From: Mesorhizobium plurifarium
GTDB taxonomy: Bacteria; Pseudomonadota; Alphaproteobacteria; Rhizobiales; Rhizobiaceae
Direction: 5' to 3'
Length of the DNA stretch: 64,000 nt
NCBI GenBank assembly: GCA_000824785.1
Contig: CCNB01000034.1
Span: 172,779 to 236,778 of the forward strand
Within the stretch, counting starts at the first letter, position 1. Every line of letters begins with the position of its first letter. The notes beneath the pieces were generated by a model that ran no database searches, was not told where the DNA came from, and saw nothing but the letters and a program-made list of their open reading frames with translations. A program made the position numbers and the translations under genes. Of this stretch, positions 1 through 8,506 are shown in pieces.

Positions 1-594
1 GAAACAGGCGCCTTCGCTTGGGAAAATGGATGGCCGAAATGGCATAGGGTGGTCATCACTCTTGCAAAGGTCGCCGCGTCCGGACGCAACATCTGGGTTG
101 AGAAGAGCCCTGGCCATGTAAATTACACCGAGGAGATTCGGCGAACCATGCCGGGCGCGCGGTTTATCATCTCGACACGCGACGGGCGGGACGTGGTGGC
201 ATCGCTCAACAAGCGATATGACGACCCGGAAAAGTCTTTTGCAAGGTGGGTGCGGGACACTGCAGCGTCCAAAAGCTGCATCGAGCGCGGCGACAGCCTC
301 GTTTGGCGATACGAGGACTTCATCTCAAACCCACCGGACTCCCTTCGGTCCGTGTGCGACTTCATCGGCGTGACGTTCCGCCCAGAGATGTTGGACTATC
401 ACGAAAAGCCGGTGATCTGGGGTCGCCAGCGATCTGTGAGAACGGAACATTCCTTGCGGCGATGGTCGCTAGTTAACCAGCCGATCACCGATTACAGGGG
501 CATCTGGCGAACCAACCTTCCTCAGGGGATGGAAGAGCGGTTCGCCACAGGCGAGGCCCGCGAGTTGATGACTTTCTTCGGCTACGGCCATTAG
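1..594 (+). CDS. Sulfotransferase family protein, 5'-truncated by window edge
   Basis: The reading frame is open from base 1, so the gene starts upstream; the GTG at 49 is only an internal start candidate. The visible part has the PAPS-dependent sulfotransferase fold signature: a VEKSPGH segment, then FIISTRDGRDVVASL, the 3'-phosphate-binding region where R and S contact the cofactor. A tryptophan-rich FARWVRD stretch and the WRYEDF(I) motif follow. The 5'-phosphosulfate loop expected near the N-terminus lies outside the window. Family members move sulfate from PAPS to carbohydrates, lipids or peptides; in rhizobia some modify Nod factors or surface polysaccharides, but nothing here shows the acceptor. 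It converges on the minus-strand operon, 178 bases away. Family call is good, substrate unknown. Confidence 0.8.
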   Translation, partial: ETGAFAWENGWPKWHRVVITLAKVAASGRNIWVEKSPGHVNYTEEIRRTMPGARFIISTRDGRDVVASLNKRYDDPEKSFARWVRDTAASKSCIERGDSLVWRYEDFISNPPDSLRSVCDFIGVTFRPEMLDYHEKPVIWGRQRSVRTEHSLRRWSLVNQPITDYRGIWRTNLPQGMEERFATGEARELMTFFGYGH

Positions 595-772
595 AAACGT
601 GGAACCGCCGGCCGGGATAAGCGGGGCGCCGTCGCTCACGACCCGCAGAAACCAATCAGACCGACCGGGCCTGACGAATCAGCGGGTCATTCGAAGCGCT
701 GTGCCGGATCGACAAACAGCGACGATCGCCAACAGCTTGCCTCCAGTAGGCGGCGACTGTGGACAGGAAGCG
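595..772. other. Convergent intergenic spacer
   Basis: This is 178 bases between the convergent stop codons of the sulfotransferase and the four-carbon acid-sugar kinase. I see no strong hairpin with a T-tract and no convincing short coding sequence. Confidence 0.5.
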
Positions 773-1888
773 TCATTCCTGTCCACGCCCCCAATTGTTT
801 TGGTGGATTGTTGCCTCCTGCTCCGGAAAGAACAGTCGAGCAAGAATCGTATCGCCGCCAAACCCGCCGGATTTCGAGATGATCGCGGTTCCGTCCCATG
901 CGCCCGCGACCATCCGGCTCATCGCAACGCCTGGCTCGTGGAGCCCCTCGCAGAGAAGATGGGAGGCAGCGCAAATGCGGACCAGCAGCCGCAAGGTCCA
1001 TCCGCCCGTCACCAGCACGGCCCGCGGGCGCGGCGTGGCGGCCACCAGCCGTTCGAGCGAACGCTCGATCATGGCGCGTGCCTCCGGAACCGAGACCACA
1101 TTGGAGGGGGCGACCAGCACGACCGGCGGTTCGATCTGCATGGCACTGCCGCCGTCCATCACCAACGTCCGCAATCTGGGAGCCGCCGAGATCTGGCTCA
1201 GCGTCGCCGGATGGTTGGTACCGCAAATCGCCAGATCGAGCGCCGGCGGCCGCAAACCGGGAGGAGTCCGCCCGGCGAGCACCGAGGCGAGTCCGCCGGT
1301 GCCGATATAGAGATCGTCGTCGCCCGTCCCGAACGCAGCGACAGCATCCGCAAGCTCGGCGTCGCTGGAAGCATCGGCGACAACAAATCCGCCCGGCGCA
1401 GCGCCTTTGCCCAGCATCGCGGCCGGGATGCCTTGGCGCGATAATGCATCGACCAGGGCCGGCCCGACCTGCTGCGCCTTGCGGTCCGGCGAAAGCACAA
1501 GCTGCCGCCCGTCGACCGTGACCCTGCCCATCGCCGGAAATGCGGGAGCAAGAAGGGCCCGGCTGAACCGTCCGGCGCGAAAGGCGGCAGCGGCCTCCGC
1601 GATCGGGTGGCCGCGCATGACGCTGTCGATCTTCTTGAACGACAGCACGCCTCGTTCGCGGCCGGCGAAAATATCGGCGACACGCCCAGAAGCCGCCGCC
1701 TCGTCGAGATCGCGTGTATCGAGGTCGATCGCATTGCCGCCGGAAATGGCGGGCGGCGGATCGAACCAGACTTGGATCGGATTTTCGGGCGTGGCGAAAT
1801 AGCCGGCCGTGTCGAGCGCGCCGGTGATGTCGTCCGCGACGATCAGGACATCCTTGCCGACGCCGCGCCCGGTCGGGCCAAGCTTCAC
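773..1888 (-). CDS. Four-carbon acid sugar kinase (DUF1537 family, DtnK/OtnK-like)
   Basis: Predicted ATP-dependent kinase of 371 residues. The N-terminal motif VLIVADDITGALDTAG (about residues 13-28) is typical of DUF1537 kinases, which phosphorylate D-threonate, 3-oxo-tetronates or related four-carbon acids; GRVTVDGRQ and SFKKIDSVMRGHP are further family motifs. The start is the GTG at 1888, which overlaps the TGA of the upstream pdxA-like gene as GTGA; longer frames upstream are shadows of that gene. In characterised pathways a DUF1537 kinase (DtnK) works with PdxA2, giving tetronate 4-phosphate and then dihydroxyacetone phosphate plus CO2. It is the last gene of the long operon. The exact substrate is inferred from its partner. 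Confidence 0.88.
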   Translation of the reverse strand: MKLGPTGRGVGKDVLIVADDITGALDTAGYFATPENPIQVWFDPPPAISGGNAIDLDTRDLDEAAASGRVADIFAGRERGVLSFKKIDSVMRGHPIAEAAAAFRAGRFSRALLAPAFPAMGRVTVDGRQLVLSPDRKAQQVGPALVDALSRQGIPAAMLGKGAAPGGFVVADASSDAELADAVAAFGTGDDDLYIGTGGLASVLAGRTPPGLRPPALDLAICGTNHPATLSQISAAPRLRTLVMDGGSAMQIEPPVVLVAPSNVVSVPEARAMIERSLERLVAATPRPRAVLVTGGWTLRLLVRICAASHLLCEGLHEPGVAMSRMVAGAWDGTAIISKSGGFGGDTILARLFFPEQEATIHQNNWGRGQE

Positions 1889-2889
1889 GCCGCCTTCTCC
1901 GCGGTCAGCGACAAGGCGTAGTCGATCGCCTCGATGAGGCTGCTTTCGCGGGCGATGCCGCGGCCGGCTATATCGAAGGCGGTGCCGTGATCGACAGAGG
2001 TCCGCACGATCGGCAGGCCGAGCGTGATGTTGACCCCGCTCAGGCCGAGCCATTCCCCCGTTTGCGGGTTGATCTGGAAGCCAAGCAGCTTCACCGGAAT
2101 ATGGCCCTGGTCGTGATACATGGCCACGACCGCGTCATAGGCGCCGCCGCGCATCTTCACGAAGACGGTGTCACCCGGGACGGGACCATGAACATCATGG
2201 CCGCGCGCCCGGTAGTCGACGACGATCGGCTCCGTGACGCGGATATCGTGGGTGCCGAAAATGCCGCCTTCACCGGCATGCGGATTGAGCGCGGCGATCG
2301 CGACGCGAGGGGCCGCGATCCCCAGATGCTTCAAGGCTTCGATCGTCAGGTCGAGCACCCGGCGCATGCGCGGCTCCGTCGCCCGCTTCGGCACATCCTC
2401 CAGCGCGATGTGCGTGGTGACATGGCTGACGCGGAAGGCGCCGTGCGCGAGCATCATCGCGCTGTCGCGCGCCCCGGTCAGCGCCGCCAGCAGCTCGGTG
2501 TGGCCCGGGAAGCGATGACCGGCCAGGTGCAGCGATTCCTTATTGAGCGGCGCGGTGACGATGGCCGACGCCTCGCCCGCCATCGTGCGGCGCACGCCCT
2601 CGGCCACGGCCTTGTAGGCCTGGCTGCCACCTTCCGCGGAGACTTGGCCGATCGCGACGGCGGAGCCCTCGATCGGCCAGATGCCGAGCGGCTCGTCCGC
2701 TTGCGCGACGGCGGGCAACGGCAGGTCGAGCGACCGGGCCACTTCGCCCAGCGCCGCCAGCGACCCGATGAGGCGCAGCCGAAAGGCGCCGGTCTCGAGT
2801 TGCGGCGCGAAATGCCGGCCGGCCTTGAGCGCGATCTCGGGTCCGACGCCCGCCGGATCGCCGACGGTGATGGCAATGGTTGCGGTCAT
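1885..2889 (-). CDS. pdxA2: 4-phospho-tetronate dehydrogenase, PdxA2-type (4-hydroxythreonine-4-phosphate dehydrogenase family)
   Basis: Predicted NAD-dependent oxidative decarboxylase of 334 residues, a normal PdxA length. It begins ITVGDPAGVGPEIALKAG and keeps the metal-binding histidine regions FPGHTE (H130), NPHAGE (H204) and MYHDQGH (H259). Canonical PdxA makes vitamin B6 from 4-hydroxythreonine phosphate. Here the translational coupling to a DUF1537 kinase points instead to the PdxA2 role, oxidising D-threonate or D-erythronate 4-phosphate with decarboxylation to dihydroxyacetone phosphate. The start ATG at 2889 follows a GGAGAG ribosome site. It lies 40 bases after the short-chain dehydrogenase. 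The family is clear; the PdxA2 role is inference from context. Confidence 0.87.
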   Translation of the reverse strand: MTATIAITVGDPAGVGPEIALKAGRHFAPQLETGAFRLRLIGSLAALGEVARSLDLPLPAVAQADEPLGIWPIEGSAVAIGQVSAEGGSQAYKAVAEGVRRTMAGEASAIVTAPLNKESLHLAGHRFPGHTELLAALTGARDSAMMLAHGAFRVSHVTTHIALEDVPKRATEPRMRRVLDLTIEALKHLGIAAPRVAIAALNPHAGEGGIFGTHDIRVTEPIVVDYRARGHDVHGPVPGDTVFVKMRGGAYDAVVAMYHDQGHIPVKLLGFQINPQTGEWLGLSGVNITLGLPIVRTSVDHGTAFDIAGRGIARESSLIEAIDYALSLTAEKAA

Positions 2890-2929
2890 TCGGTTCTCTC
2901 CAGGGGCCGTACGGGCGTTGAAGACACAA

Positions 2930-3679
2930 TCACGCCAAAGGCCGCCCGCCGTCGACCGGAATGATAACGCCCGTCGCAAAGCGGAGCTGCGCCGCGGCCG
3001 CCAGAACCGCCTCGGCGACGTCGTCGGGCGTGCCCAATCGCCCGAGCGGCGTCCGGCTCGCCTGTTCATCGCGCCAGGATTCGTCACGGCCCTTGATGAA
3101 ATCGGTGTCGACGACGCCTGGTGAAACAGAGACGACCCTGATTTTCGGCGCGAGCGCGCGCGCCAGCGACTTGGTCAAATTGTCGACCGCGGCCTTGGAC
3201 GCGCAATAGGCGATGTTGCTGCCCATGGCGGTTACGCCCGCGATCGACGAGATGTTGACGACGACACCGTTGCCGGTGCGGTCGAGCAGGGACCGCATCG
3301 CCCGCGTCGCAGCGATGACGCCGCGTACGTTGACGCTGAGGATGCGGTCGATCAAGGCGTCATCCAGGCTATCGAGGTCCGGATGCGGCACGAAGCGGGT
3401 TATGCCGGCGCAATTGACCAGGATGTCCAGCCGGCCGAACCTTTGCCCGATCTGGCCGGCCAGCCGCGCGAGGCAGCCGCTGTCGGTGACGGCCGCCTCG
3501 GCGACCATGTGATCGCCGGGCGCCAGCGTCGAGACCAGCGCTTCGGCCGCCTGGCGCGAGCTGTTGTAGCCGACGACGACCGAGGCACCTTCCTGCGCGA
3601 GCCTGGACACGATCTGCGCCCCGATTCCGCCGGTCGCTCCGGTCACCAGGGCAACCTTGTCTTGCAGCATTGCCGCCAT
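2930..3679 (-). CDS. Short-chain dehydrogenase/reductase (SDR)
   Basis: NAD(P)-dependent oxidoreductase of 249 residues with a classical SDR layout: cofactor loop TGATGGIG near residue 15, NCAG in the middle, catalytic Ser in NISSIAG, and Tyr/Lys as YCASK, ending with the usual VDGG. It probably oxidises or reduces a hydroxyl on the operon's substrate. The ATG at 3679 follows GGAGACC; a second ATG nine bases on is possible. It starts 13 bases after the upstream 3-hydroxyacyl-CoA dehydrogenase-like gene and belongs to the same operon. The substrate cannot be determined from sequence. Confidence 0.87.
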   Translation of the reverse strand: MAAMLQDKVALVTGATGGIGAQIVSRLAQEGASVVVGYNSSRQAAEALVSTLAPGDHMVAEAAVTDSGCLARLAGQIGQRFGRLDILVNCAGITRFVPHPDLDSLDDALIDRILSVNVRGVIAATRAMRSLLDRTGNGVVVNISSIAGVTAMGSNIAYCASKAAVDNLTKSLARALAPKIRVVSVSPGVVDTDFIKGRDESWRDEQASRTPLGRLGTPDDVAEAVLAAAAQLRFATGVIIPVDGGRPLA

Positions 3680-3692
3680 GACGGTCTCCGTG

Positions 3693-4631
3693 TCAGACGC
3701 CGGTGCGTCGCTTGTGGGCGACCAGCGCCATGAGATTGCGGTCGCGCCAGGCGCTGCGCTCGCTCAAGTCGGATGCCGGCAGCTTCTCGCGGCGCTCGGC
3801 TTCGGCCTTGGCGATAAGCGCTTCGGACCACGGTGCCGGGTCGCGCCTTGCCAGCGCGATCGCATGGTAGAGCGACCCCAGGCGCCGCGCGTAATCCGCG
3901 ATCCCGCCCGGCGCGTTGAGGTCGATCGTCTCGAACGGACCCATGAAGGACCAGCGGTAGCCGAGCCCGTGCGACACGGTCAGGTCGATGTCGGCGGCGC
4001 TTGCGACGCCCTCCTCCAGCAAGGCCCAGGCCTCGTTGAGCAACGCCCCCTGGAGCCGGTTGAGGACAAAGCCGTCGACCTCCTTGCGCACGATGATGGC
4101 GGCCTGGCCCATCTGCTCCATTTGCGCCCGCAGCCACGGCACGATGCCGGCGTCGGTCCATGGCGCCGGAACAAGTTCGACCAGCGGGATCAGATGCGGA
4201 GGGTTGACGGGATGCGCGACGAGGAAGCGGGCCCGGTTGACGCATCCCTCCGTGAAAGCCGAGGCCGGAATGCCCGAGCTCGAGCTGCCCACGACCGCGT
4301 CCGGCCGCATCGCCCGGTCGATTTCGAGGCAGACGGCCTGCTTGACATCGCGCCGTTCGAGCACCGACTCCTGAATATAGTCGGCGCCGGCGACCGCAGC
4401 CTCCAGCGTGTCGACCACACGCAACCGACGCAGGACCGGATCGATGGCGTCGACCAGCCCGGCTTCCCGCATGTCGGCGAGACTGGCGCGGATGCTCTCG
4501 ATCACCGCCGCGCGGATATCGGCGCTGCCATCGTAGATGGCCACGTCATGCCCAGCCCGGGCGAAGACGATCGCCCAGCCGCGGCCGACAAGCCCCGCCC
4601 CGACGATGGCGACCTTCCGGATTACATCCAT
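3693..4631 (-). CDS. 3-hydroxyacyl-CoA dehydrogenase-family protein, L-gulonate 3-dehydrogenase (lambda-crystallin)-like
   Basis: A 312-residue NAD-dependent dehydrogenase. The Rossmann motif GAGLVGRGWA with IVFARAGH is characteristic of the CRYL1/L-gulonate 3-dehydrogenase branch rather than of beta-oxidation enzymes. The middle part has SSSSGIP, then the catalytic-type AHPVNPPHLIPLVE segment, and the C-terminal domain carries EVDGFVLNRLQ. In this branch the substrate is often a free hydroxy acid such as L-gulonate or carnitine, not a CoA ester. That suits a sugar-acid operon. Its ATG shares one base with the TAA of the upstream metallo-hydrolase (TAATG), so the two are translationally coupled. 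The exact substrate is not known. Confidence 0.82.
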   Translation of the reverse strand: MDVIRKVAIVGAGLVGRGWAIVFARAGHDVAIYDGSADIRAAVIESIRASLADMREAGLVDAIDPVLRRLRVVDTLEAAVAGADYIQESVLERRDVKQAVCLEIDRAMRPDAVVGSSSSGIPASAFTEGCVNRARFLVAHPVNPPHLIPLVELVPAPWTDAGIVPWLRAQMEQMGQAAIIVRKEVDGFVLNRLQGALLNEAWALLEEGVASAADIDLTVSHGLGYRWSFMGPFETIDLNAPGGIADYARRLGSLYHAIALARRDPAPWSEALIAKAEAERREKLPASDLSERSAWRDRNLMALVAHKRRTGV

Positions 4632-5506
4632 TACTGCACCCGCGATTTCTCGCCGTCCGCGAGGCAGATTTCAGTGATGCGCAGGCCATCCTTGGTGATG
4701 CGCGACGGGAAGCGGTCCTTCAGCCGTTCTTCGTGGATGGGAATGACGCGGCGCGCCTCGTAATTCACCTGCTTCATCATCTCCTCGGTCGCCAGCACGA
4801 GATTGGTCTGGCTGCCGACCGCAAGCCCAACCGGGACATAGAGCGTCTCGATATCGACGGCGGCTCCCGAGCCCTCGATATTGTCGAAGACATAGACCAG
4901 ATCGCCCGCCAGCACCCAGGTGTCTTCCTTGCCGTTGCGCACGGTGACCCACATCGAACCATAGGTGTGGCTGTCGAAGGCGGGATTGAGATCGACATTC
5001 GGCAGCACGTCCTGCTTGGCGCCATCGAGCGTCACCAGCCGCTTCTGCCGGGCCAGGTCGACGCCGCGCACGATATCGCCCGGATCGACGGCGACGTTCA
5101 TCCAGCGCATGCGGTCCGGCAACGACATCGCCCAGACCCACTTCGCGATCTCCTTCTCCTGGATGTAGAAGGTTGCCTTGGGGAAGTCCTCGACATTGCC
5201 GAAATGGTCGAAATGGGCGTGCGTGATGAAGACCGTGTCGACGTCCTTCGGCGCAAGGCCGATCTCGCCGAGGACGGTCTCGGGCGAATGCCAGTTCTCG
5301 ACGCCGAACTTGTCGCCGAGATGCTTGCCATAATCCTTGTTGTTGTAGCCGACATCGACCATGGCGACGTGGCCGTTGCCCTTGATCAGCGCATAACAAT
5401 AGGGAAGCTTGACGTAGCCCTGGTTGTGGGCGCCGTAGAGCACGCCACTCTTGTGGTAGTTGGTGACGTAGCTGTACTCAAGCACCCAGATCGAATATTG
5501 GCCCAT
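4631..5506 (-). CDS. Metallo-beta-lactamase-fold hydrolase (AHL lactonase-like)
   Basis: A 291-residue MBL-fold enzyme with the dinuclear zinc motif HAHFDH at residues 96-101, a further histidine in DSH (180), the bridging aspartate in LAGD (202) and a C-terminal IPIHEE. The domain order resembles N-acyl-homoserine lactonases, which open lactone rings. In this operon it may act on a sugar lactone made by a dehydrogenase, but quorum quenching cannot be excluded. I chose the ATG at 5506 because GGGAGGAAACG precedes it; the frame extends back to 5539 without a better site. It overlaps the end of the upstream unknown gene by 29 bases. Confidence 0.82.
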   Translation of the reverse strand: MGQYSIWVLEYSYVTNYHKSGVLYGAHNQGYVKLPYCYALIKGNGHVAMVDVGYNNKDYGKHLGDKFGVENWHSPETVLGEIGLAPKDVDTVFITHAHFDHFGNVEDFPKATFYIQEKEIAKWVWAMSLPDRMRWMNVAVDPGDIVRGVDLARQKRLVTLDGAKQDVLPNVDLNPAFDSHTYGSMWVTVRNGKEDTWVLAGDLVYVFDNIEGSGAAVDIETLYVPVGLAVGSQTNLVLATEEMMKQVNYEARRVIPIHEERLKDRFPSRITKDGLRITEICLADGEKSRVQ

Positions 5507-6092
5507 CGTTTCCTCCCTGATGTCGCCAGCGCTGCGCACAACTGCAGCAGGCGTGATTGAAGTCGACCGGCGTCATGCCGGCGCGTGGTTCCGACGCCGC
5601 CTGCAGCCAGGCATAGGCGTGCTTGATCCTGTCTCCCGCGCGGTCGAGATGCTGCTGCCAGTCGCGCTGCAGCCGGGCCAGACCGAAATCCTCGAGCACT
5701 TCGCCGAGCGTCGCATGCGCGGTCGCAAGGCGGTCGAGATGACCCTCCAGGCCGCTCGGCGCCTGCAAGGCGCGAAGCCGCTGCTCGACCTCGGCCCAGC
5801 GTTCGCGTGCCGCCGGGATATCCGGCAGGTCGAGCACGTCGCGGCGGCCGCCGGCCTCGGCCAGGACCAGCAGGCCGGCGACCTGTCCGATCAGCCGGCG
5901 CAAGCCGTCATAGACGGGGCGGCAGGCGACCACGTAGCGGACGACGACCTCGTCGGCTGCAGGATCGTTCTCGATGGCCTGCCTGGCTTCCCCGCCTTCG
6001 ACGTCCGGCGGCGGCGACGCAATCACCTCGCAATCGTAGCGGTGGACGGTGACCGCGCGCTCGAAGAACAGTTTCCCCGACATCTCAGCCAT
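5478..6092 (-). CDS. Protein of unknown function, 204 aa
   Basis: I do not recognise this protein. It starts at the ATG at 6092, which overlaps the TGA of the lacI gene by eight bases (ATGGCTGA). Residues 1-50 look compact (KLFFERAVTVHRYDCEVI), followed by a helical, Ala/Leu/Arg-rich part with several ERW, EQRL and LQRDWQQHLDRAG segments, and a cysteine-rich end, HACCSCAQRW. There is no signal peptide or membrane segment. Coupling to its neighbours at both ends supports translation as part of the operon. The final 29 bases overlap the metallo-hydrolase gene, so the C-terminus is unusual but possible. A small metal-binding or regulatory partner is conceivable; no function is claimed. Confidence 0.6.
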   Translation of the reverse strand: MAEMSGKLFFERAVTVHRYDCEVIASPPPDVEGGEARQAIENDPAADEVVVRYVVACRPVYDGLRRLIGQVAGLLVLAEAGGRRDVLDLPDIPAARERWAEVEQRLRALQAPSGLEGHLDRLATAHATLGEVLEDFGLARLQRDWQQHLDRAGDRIKHAYAWLQAASEPRAGMTPVDFNHACCSCAQRWRHQGGNDGPIFDLGA

Positions 6093-7128
6093 GATGCCTC
6101 CGGCGCGTCGTCGCGCGCTCGATCACGGAGCCCGGCGGAATCATCTGCACGACCGGCTCCTTGCCGGCATTCGTGCCAAGCTCCTTGGCCAGCGAGATCG
6201 TCGCCTCCAGCATCTTTTCGATGGGCTGCTGGACCGTCGTCAGCCCATGCGAGGGCCAGTGAGCCATCTCGATGTCGTCGAAGCCGACGATCGAGATGTC
6301 GTCCGGCACGCCGAGGCCGAGCTCTCGCCGCACGCCGTCGAGAAAGCCGATGGCGAGAATATCGTTGGCGCAGAACACGCCGTCGGGCATCTCCTTGAGG
6401 TCGCGCAGCTTGCGGGCAGCCTCGTAGCCGGCGTGGTAGCTGAACTGCCCCGCCTCGATGACGACGGGCGCGGCAAGGCCCCGTTCGACCGCGCGCTCGC
6501 TGAAGCCGCGGTGACGGGCGACATTGGTCGAGGCATCCGCCAGCGCGGCGATATAGGCCAGGCGCCGGTGGCCGGTGTCGACCAGATAATCGGCAATGCT
6601 GCGGCCGCCGAGGATGTTGTCGCAGGAGATGCCGAAGGCGTGGTCGTCGGCCGACAGCCGGTTGAAGAAGATCACCGGCGTGCCGGCCTTGCGGCATTCC
6701 TGCGCGGCTTCCGAGGACAAGGTCGCCGCGAGGATGATGGCGAGGTCCGGCTGGTAGTTGAGGAGAAGGCGCAGCGCCTGGTCGACCTCTCCCGACTGGT
6801 CGGCCGCGACCAGCATCACATTCATGTCGATGGCGCGCAGCTCGGTGGTGAGCCGGGTGAGCACTTCCGGATAGAACGGGTTGGTGATGTCGGCCACGAC
6901 CACGCCGACGATGCGCGTCTTCTTGGTGATGAGACTGCGCGCGAAAGGATTCGGCGAATAGCCGATCTCCCGCGCGCGGTTCAGCACCACGTCCCGCGTG
7001 TCCTTGGCGATCACGGCATCGGCGTGAAAAGCCCTGGAGACGGTCGAAACAGACATGCCCAGATCGCGCGCCAGATCCTTCACGGTCACGCGGGGCTTGC
7101 TGTTCTTGTTGCGGGCGACGATCGACAT
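6085..7128 (-). CDS. LacI-family transcriptional regulator of the catabolic operon
   Basis: A 347-residue repressor-type protein. The N-terminal helix-turn-helix is VTVKDLARDLGMSVSTVSRAF (residues 14-34), then the hinge region ending SPNPFARSL, then a periplasmic-binding-protein-like effector domain with VVVADITNPFYPEVL and the terminal VGFDDIEMAHW. It sits inside the operon, 23 bases after the HisD-like gene, so it is probably co-transcribed and autoregulated. Its likely operators are the GAGAACGTTCTC palindromes at 9781-9796 and 13413-13441, which have the central CG typical of LacI-family sites. The effector is probably a sugar, polyol or sugar phosphate. Confidence 0.9.
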   Translation of the reverse strand: MSIVARNKNSKPRVTVKDLARDLGMSVSTVSRAFHADAVIAKDTRDVVLNRAREIGYSPNPFARSLITKKTRIVGVVVADITNPFYPEVLTRLTTELRAIDMNVMLVAADQSGEVDQALRLLLNYQPDLAIILAATLSSEAAQECRKAGTPVIFFNRLSADDHAFGISCDNILGGRSIADYLVDTGHRRLAYIAALADASTNVARHRGFSERAVERGLAAPVVIEAGQFSYHAGYEAARKLRDLKEMPDGVFCANDILAIGFLDGVRRELGLGVPDDISIVGFDDIEMAHWPSHGLTTVQQPIEKMLEATISLAKELGTNAGKEPVVQMIPPGSVIERATTRRRHHG

Positions 7129-7151
7129 GAAAACTCCGTTGGCGCGCGGCC

Positions 7152-8441
7152 TTAGGCCTCGTTGCGACCTCCGTAGCGGCGGACCCGGATGTTGGCCTGC
7201 TCGGCATGCCCGTAGAACCCTTCAAGGACACACAGGCGCGAACAGTATTCGCCGATCATGGCGCTCGCTTCGTCGGTCAAGACGCGCTGATAGGTGCAGG
7301 TCTTGATGAACTTGCCAACCCACAAACCGCCGGTGTAGCGGGCCGCCTTCTTGGTGGGCAGCGTATGGTTGGTGCCGATGACCTTGTCGCCATAGGCGAC
7401 ATTGGTGCGCGGCCCCAGGAACAGCGCGCCGTAGTTGCGCATGTTGTTCAGGAAGTAGTCCGGATCGCGCGTCATCACCTGCACGTGCTCGGAGGCGATC
7501 CGGTCGGCTTCCGTGACCATCTCCTCGTAGGAATCGCACACGATCACCTCGCCATAGTCGGCCCAGGCCTTGGCGGCTATCTCGGCCGTCGGCAGGGTCT
7601 TCAGCTGGCGCTCGACCTCCGCCATGGTGTCGCGGGCGAGCTTTTCCGAATTGGTCAGAAGCACCGCCGGACTCGTCGGGCCGTGCTCGGCCTGGCCGAG
7701 CAGGTCGGTCGCGCAGATCTCGCCGTCGACGCTGTCGTCGGCGATCACCAGCGTTTCGGTCGGACCGGCGAACAGGTCGATGCCGATGCGGCCGTAGAGC
7801 TGGCGCTTGGCTTCGGCGACAAAGGCGTTGCCGGGGCCGACGAGCATGTCGACGCGGCCGATGGTCTCGGTTCCGAGCGCCATGGCGCCGACGGCCTGGA
7901 TGCCGCCCAGAACGTAGATCTCGTCGGCGCCGCCCATATGCATGGCGGCGACGATGGCCGGATGCGGCCCACCCTGGAACGGCGGCGCGCAGGCGATGAT
8001 CTTCTTCACGCCGGCTACCCTTGCGGTGACCACGCTCATATGCGCGGAGGCGACCATCGGATATTTGCCGCCCGGCACGTAGCAGCCGACCGTCTCGACG
8101 GGGATGTTCTTATGGCCAAGCACGACCCCCGGCAGCGTTTCGACCTCGAGATCCTGCAGGCAGGCGCGCTGCTTCTCGGCGAAATTGCGCACCTGCGCCT
8201 GGGCGAAACGAATGTCCTCCAGATCCCTCGCCGAGACCTTGGCGATGGCCTTTTCCATGTCGCTGTCGCTCAGCCGGAAGCTTGCCGGCGACCACTTGTC
8301 GAAACGCTCCGACAATTCCCGGACGGCGGCGTCGCCCCGCTTCTCGATATCGGCGAGGATCGTCTCGACGGTCGTGCGGACAACCGCGTCGCCCTGGGCG
8401 ACGGCTTCGGGATCCCTGCCCCGCTTCAGAAAGGTCGGCAT
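7152..8441 (-). CDS. Histidinol dehydrogenase paralogue (catabolic polyol/sulfonate-type dehydrogenase)
   Basis: A 429-residue HisD-family enzyme. The residues known from E. coli HisD are retained: zinc ligands Q250 and H253 (GQAEH), D352 (GDK) and H412 (GHAEQ), and the catalytic pair E318-H319 (ASEHV). HisD enzymes oxidise a primary alcohol to a carboxylate in two NAD-dependent steps. No his gene is near, and segments such as GGLWVGKFIKTCTYQ resemble the catabolic branch that includes HpsN (dihydroxypropanesulfonate dehydrogenase). In this operon it may convert a polyol end group to an acid for the kinase and PdxA2. The ATG at 8441 follows AAGGATGAG. Family call is firm; substrate is inference. 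Confidence 0.85.
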   Translation of the reverse strand: MPTFLKRGRDPEAVAQGDAVVRTTVETILADIEKRGDAAVRELSERFDKWSPASFRLSDSDMEKAIAKVSARDLEDIRFAQAQVRNFAEKQRACLQDLEVETLPGVVLGHKNIPVETVGCYVPGGKYPMVASAHMSVVTARVAGVKKIIACAPPFQGGPHPAIVAAMHMGGADEIYVLGGIQAVGAMALGTETIGRVDMLVGPGNAFVAEAKRQLYGRIGIDLFAGPTETLVIADDSVDGEICATDLLGQAEHGPTSPAVLLTNSEKLARDTMAEVERQLKTLPTAEIAAKAWADYGEVIVCDSYEEMVTEADRIASEHVQVMTRDPDYFLNNMRNYGALFLGPRTNVAYGDKVIGTNHTLPTKKAARYTGGLWVGKFIKTCTYQRVLTDEASAMIGEYCSRLCVLEGFYGHAEQANIRVRRYGGRNEA

Positions 8442-8506
8442 TTTCTCATCCTTGTCTTGGGTGGGATGGACGGCAGGATGCCGTCCATCTGTCGCATTGC
8501 TGATCG

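Noticed and set aside
599..1444. Plus-strand frame of 281 codons after the sulfotransferase
   Set aside because: It lies almost wholly opposite the kinase gene, with Arg-rich shadow composition and no start site.
1885..2889. Vitamin B6 biosynthetic pdxA
   Set aside because: The coupling to a DUF1537 kinase and the catabolic operon fit PdxA2 better; biosynthetic pdxA would normally be elsewhere, often with ksgA.
7152..8441. Histidine biosynthesis gene hisD
   Set aside because: No other his gene is nearby and the operon is catabolic; I keep only the family assignment.
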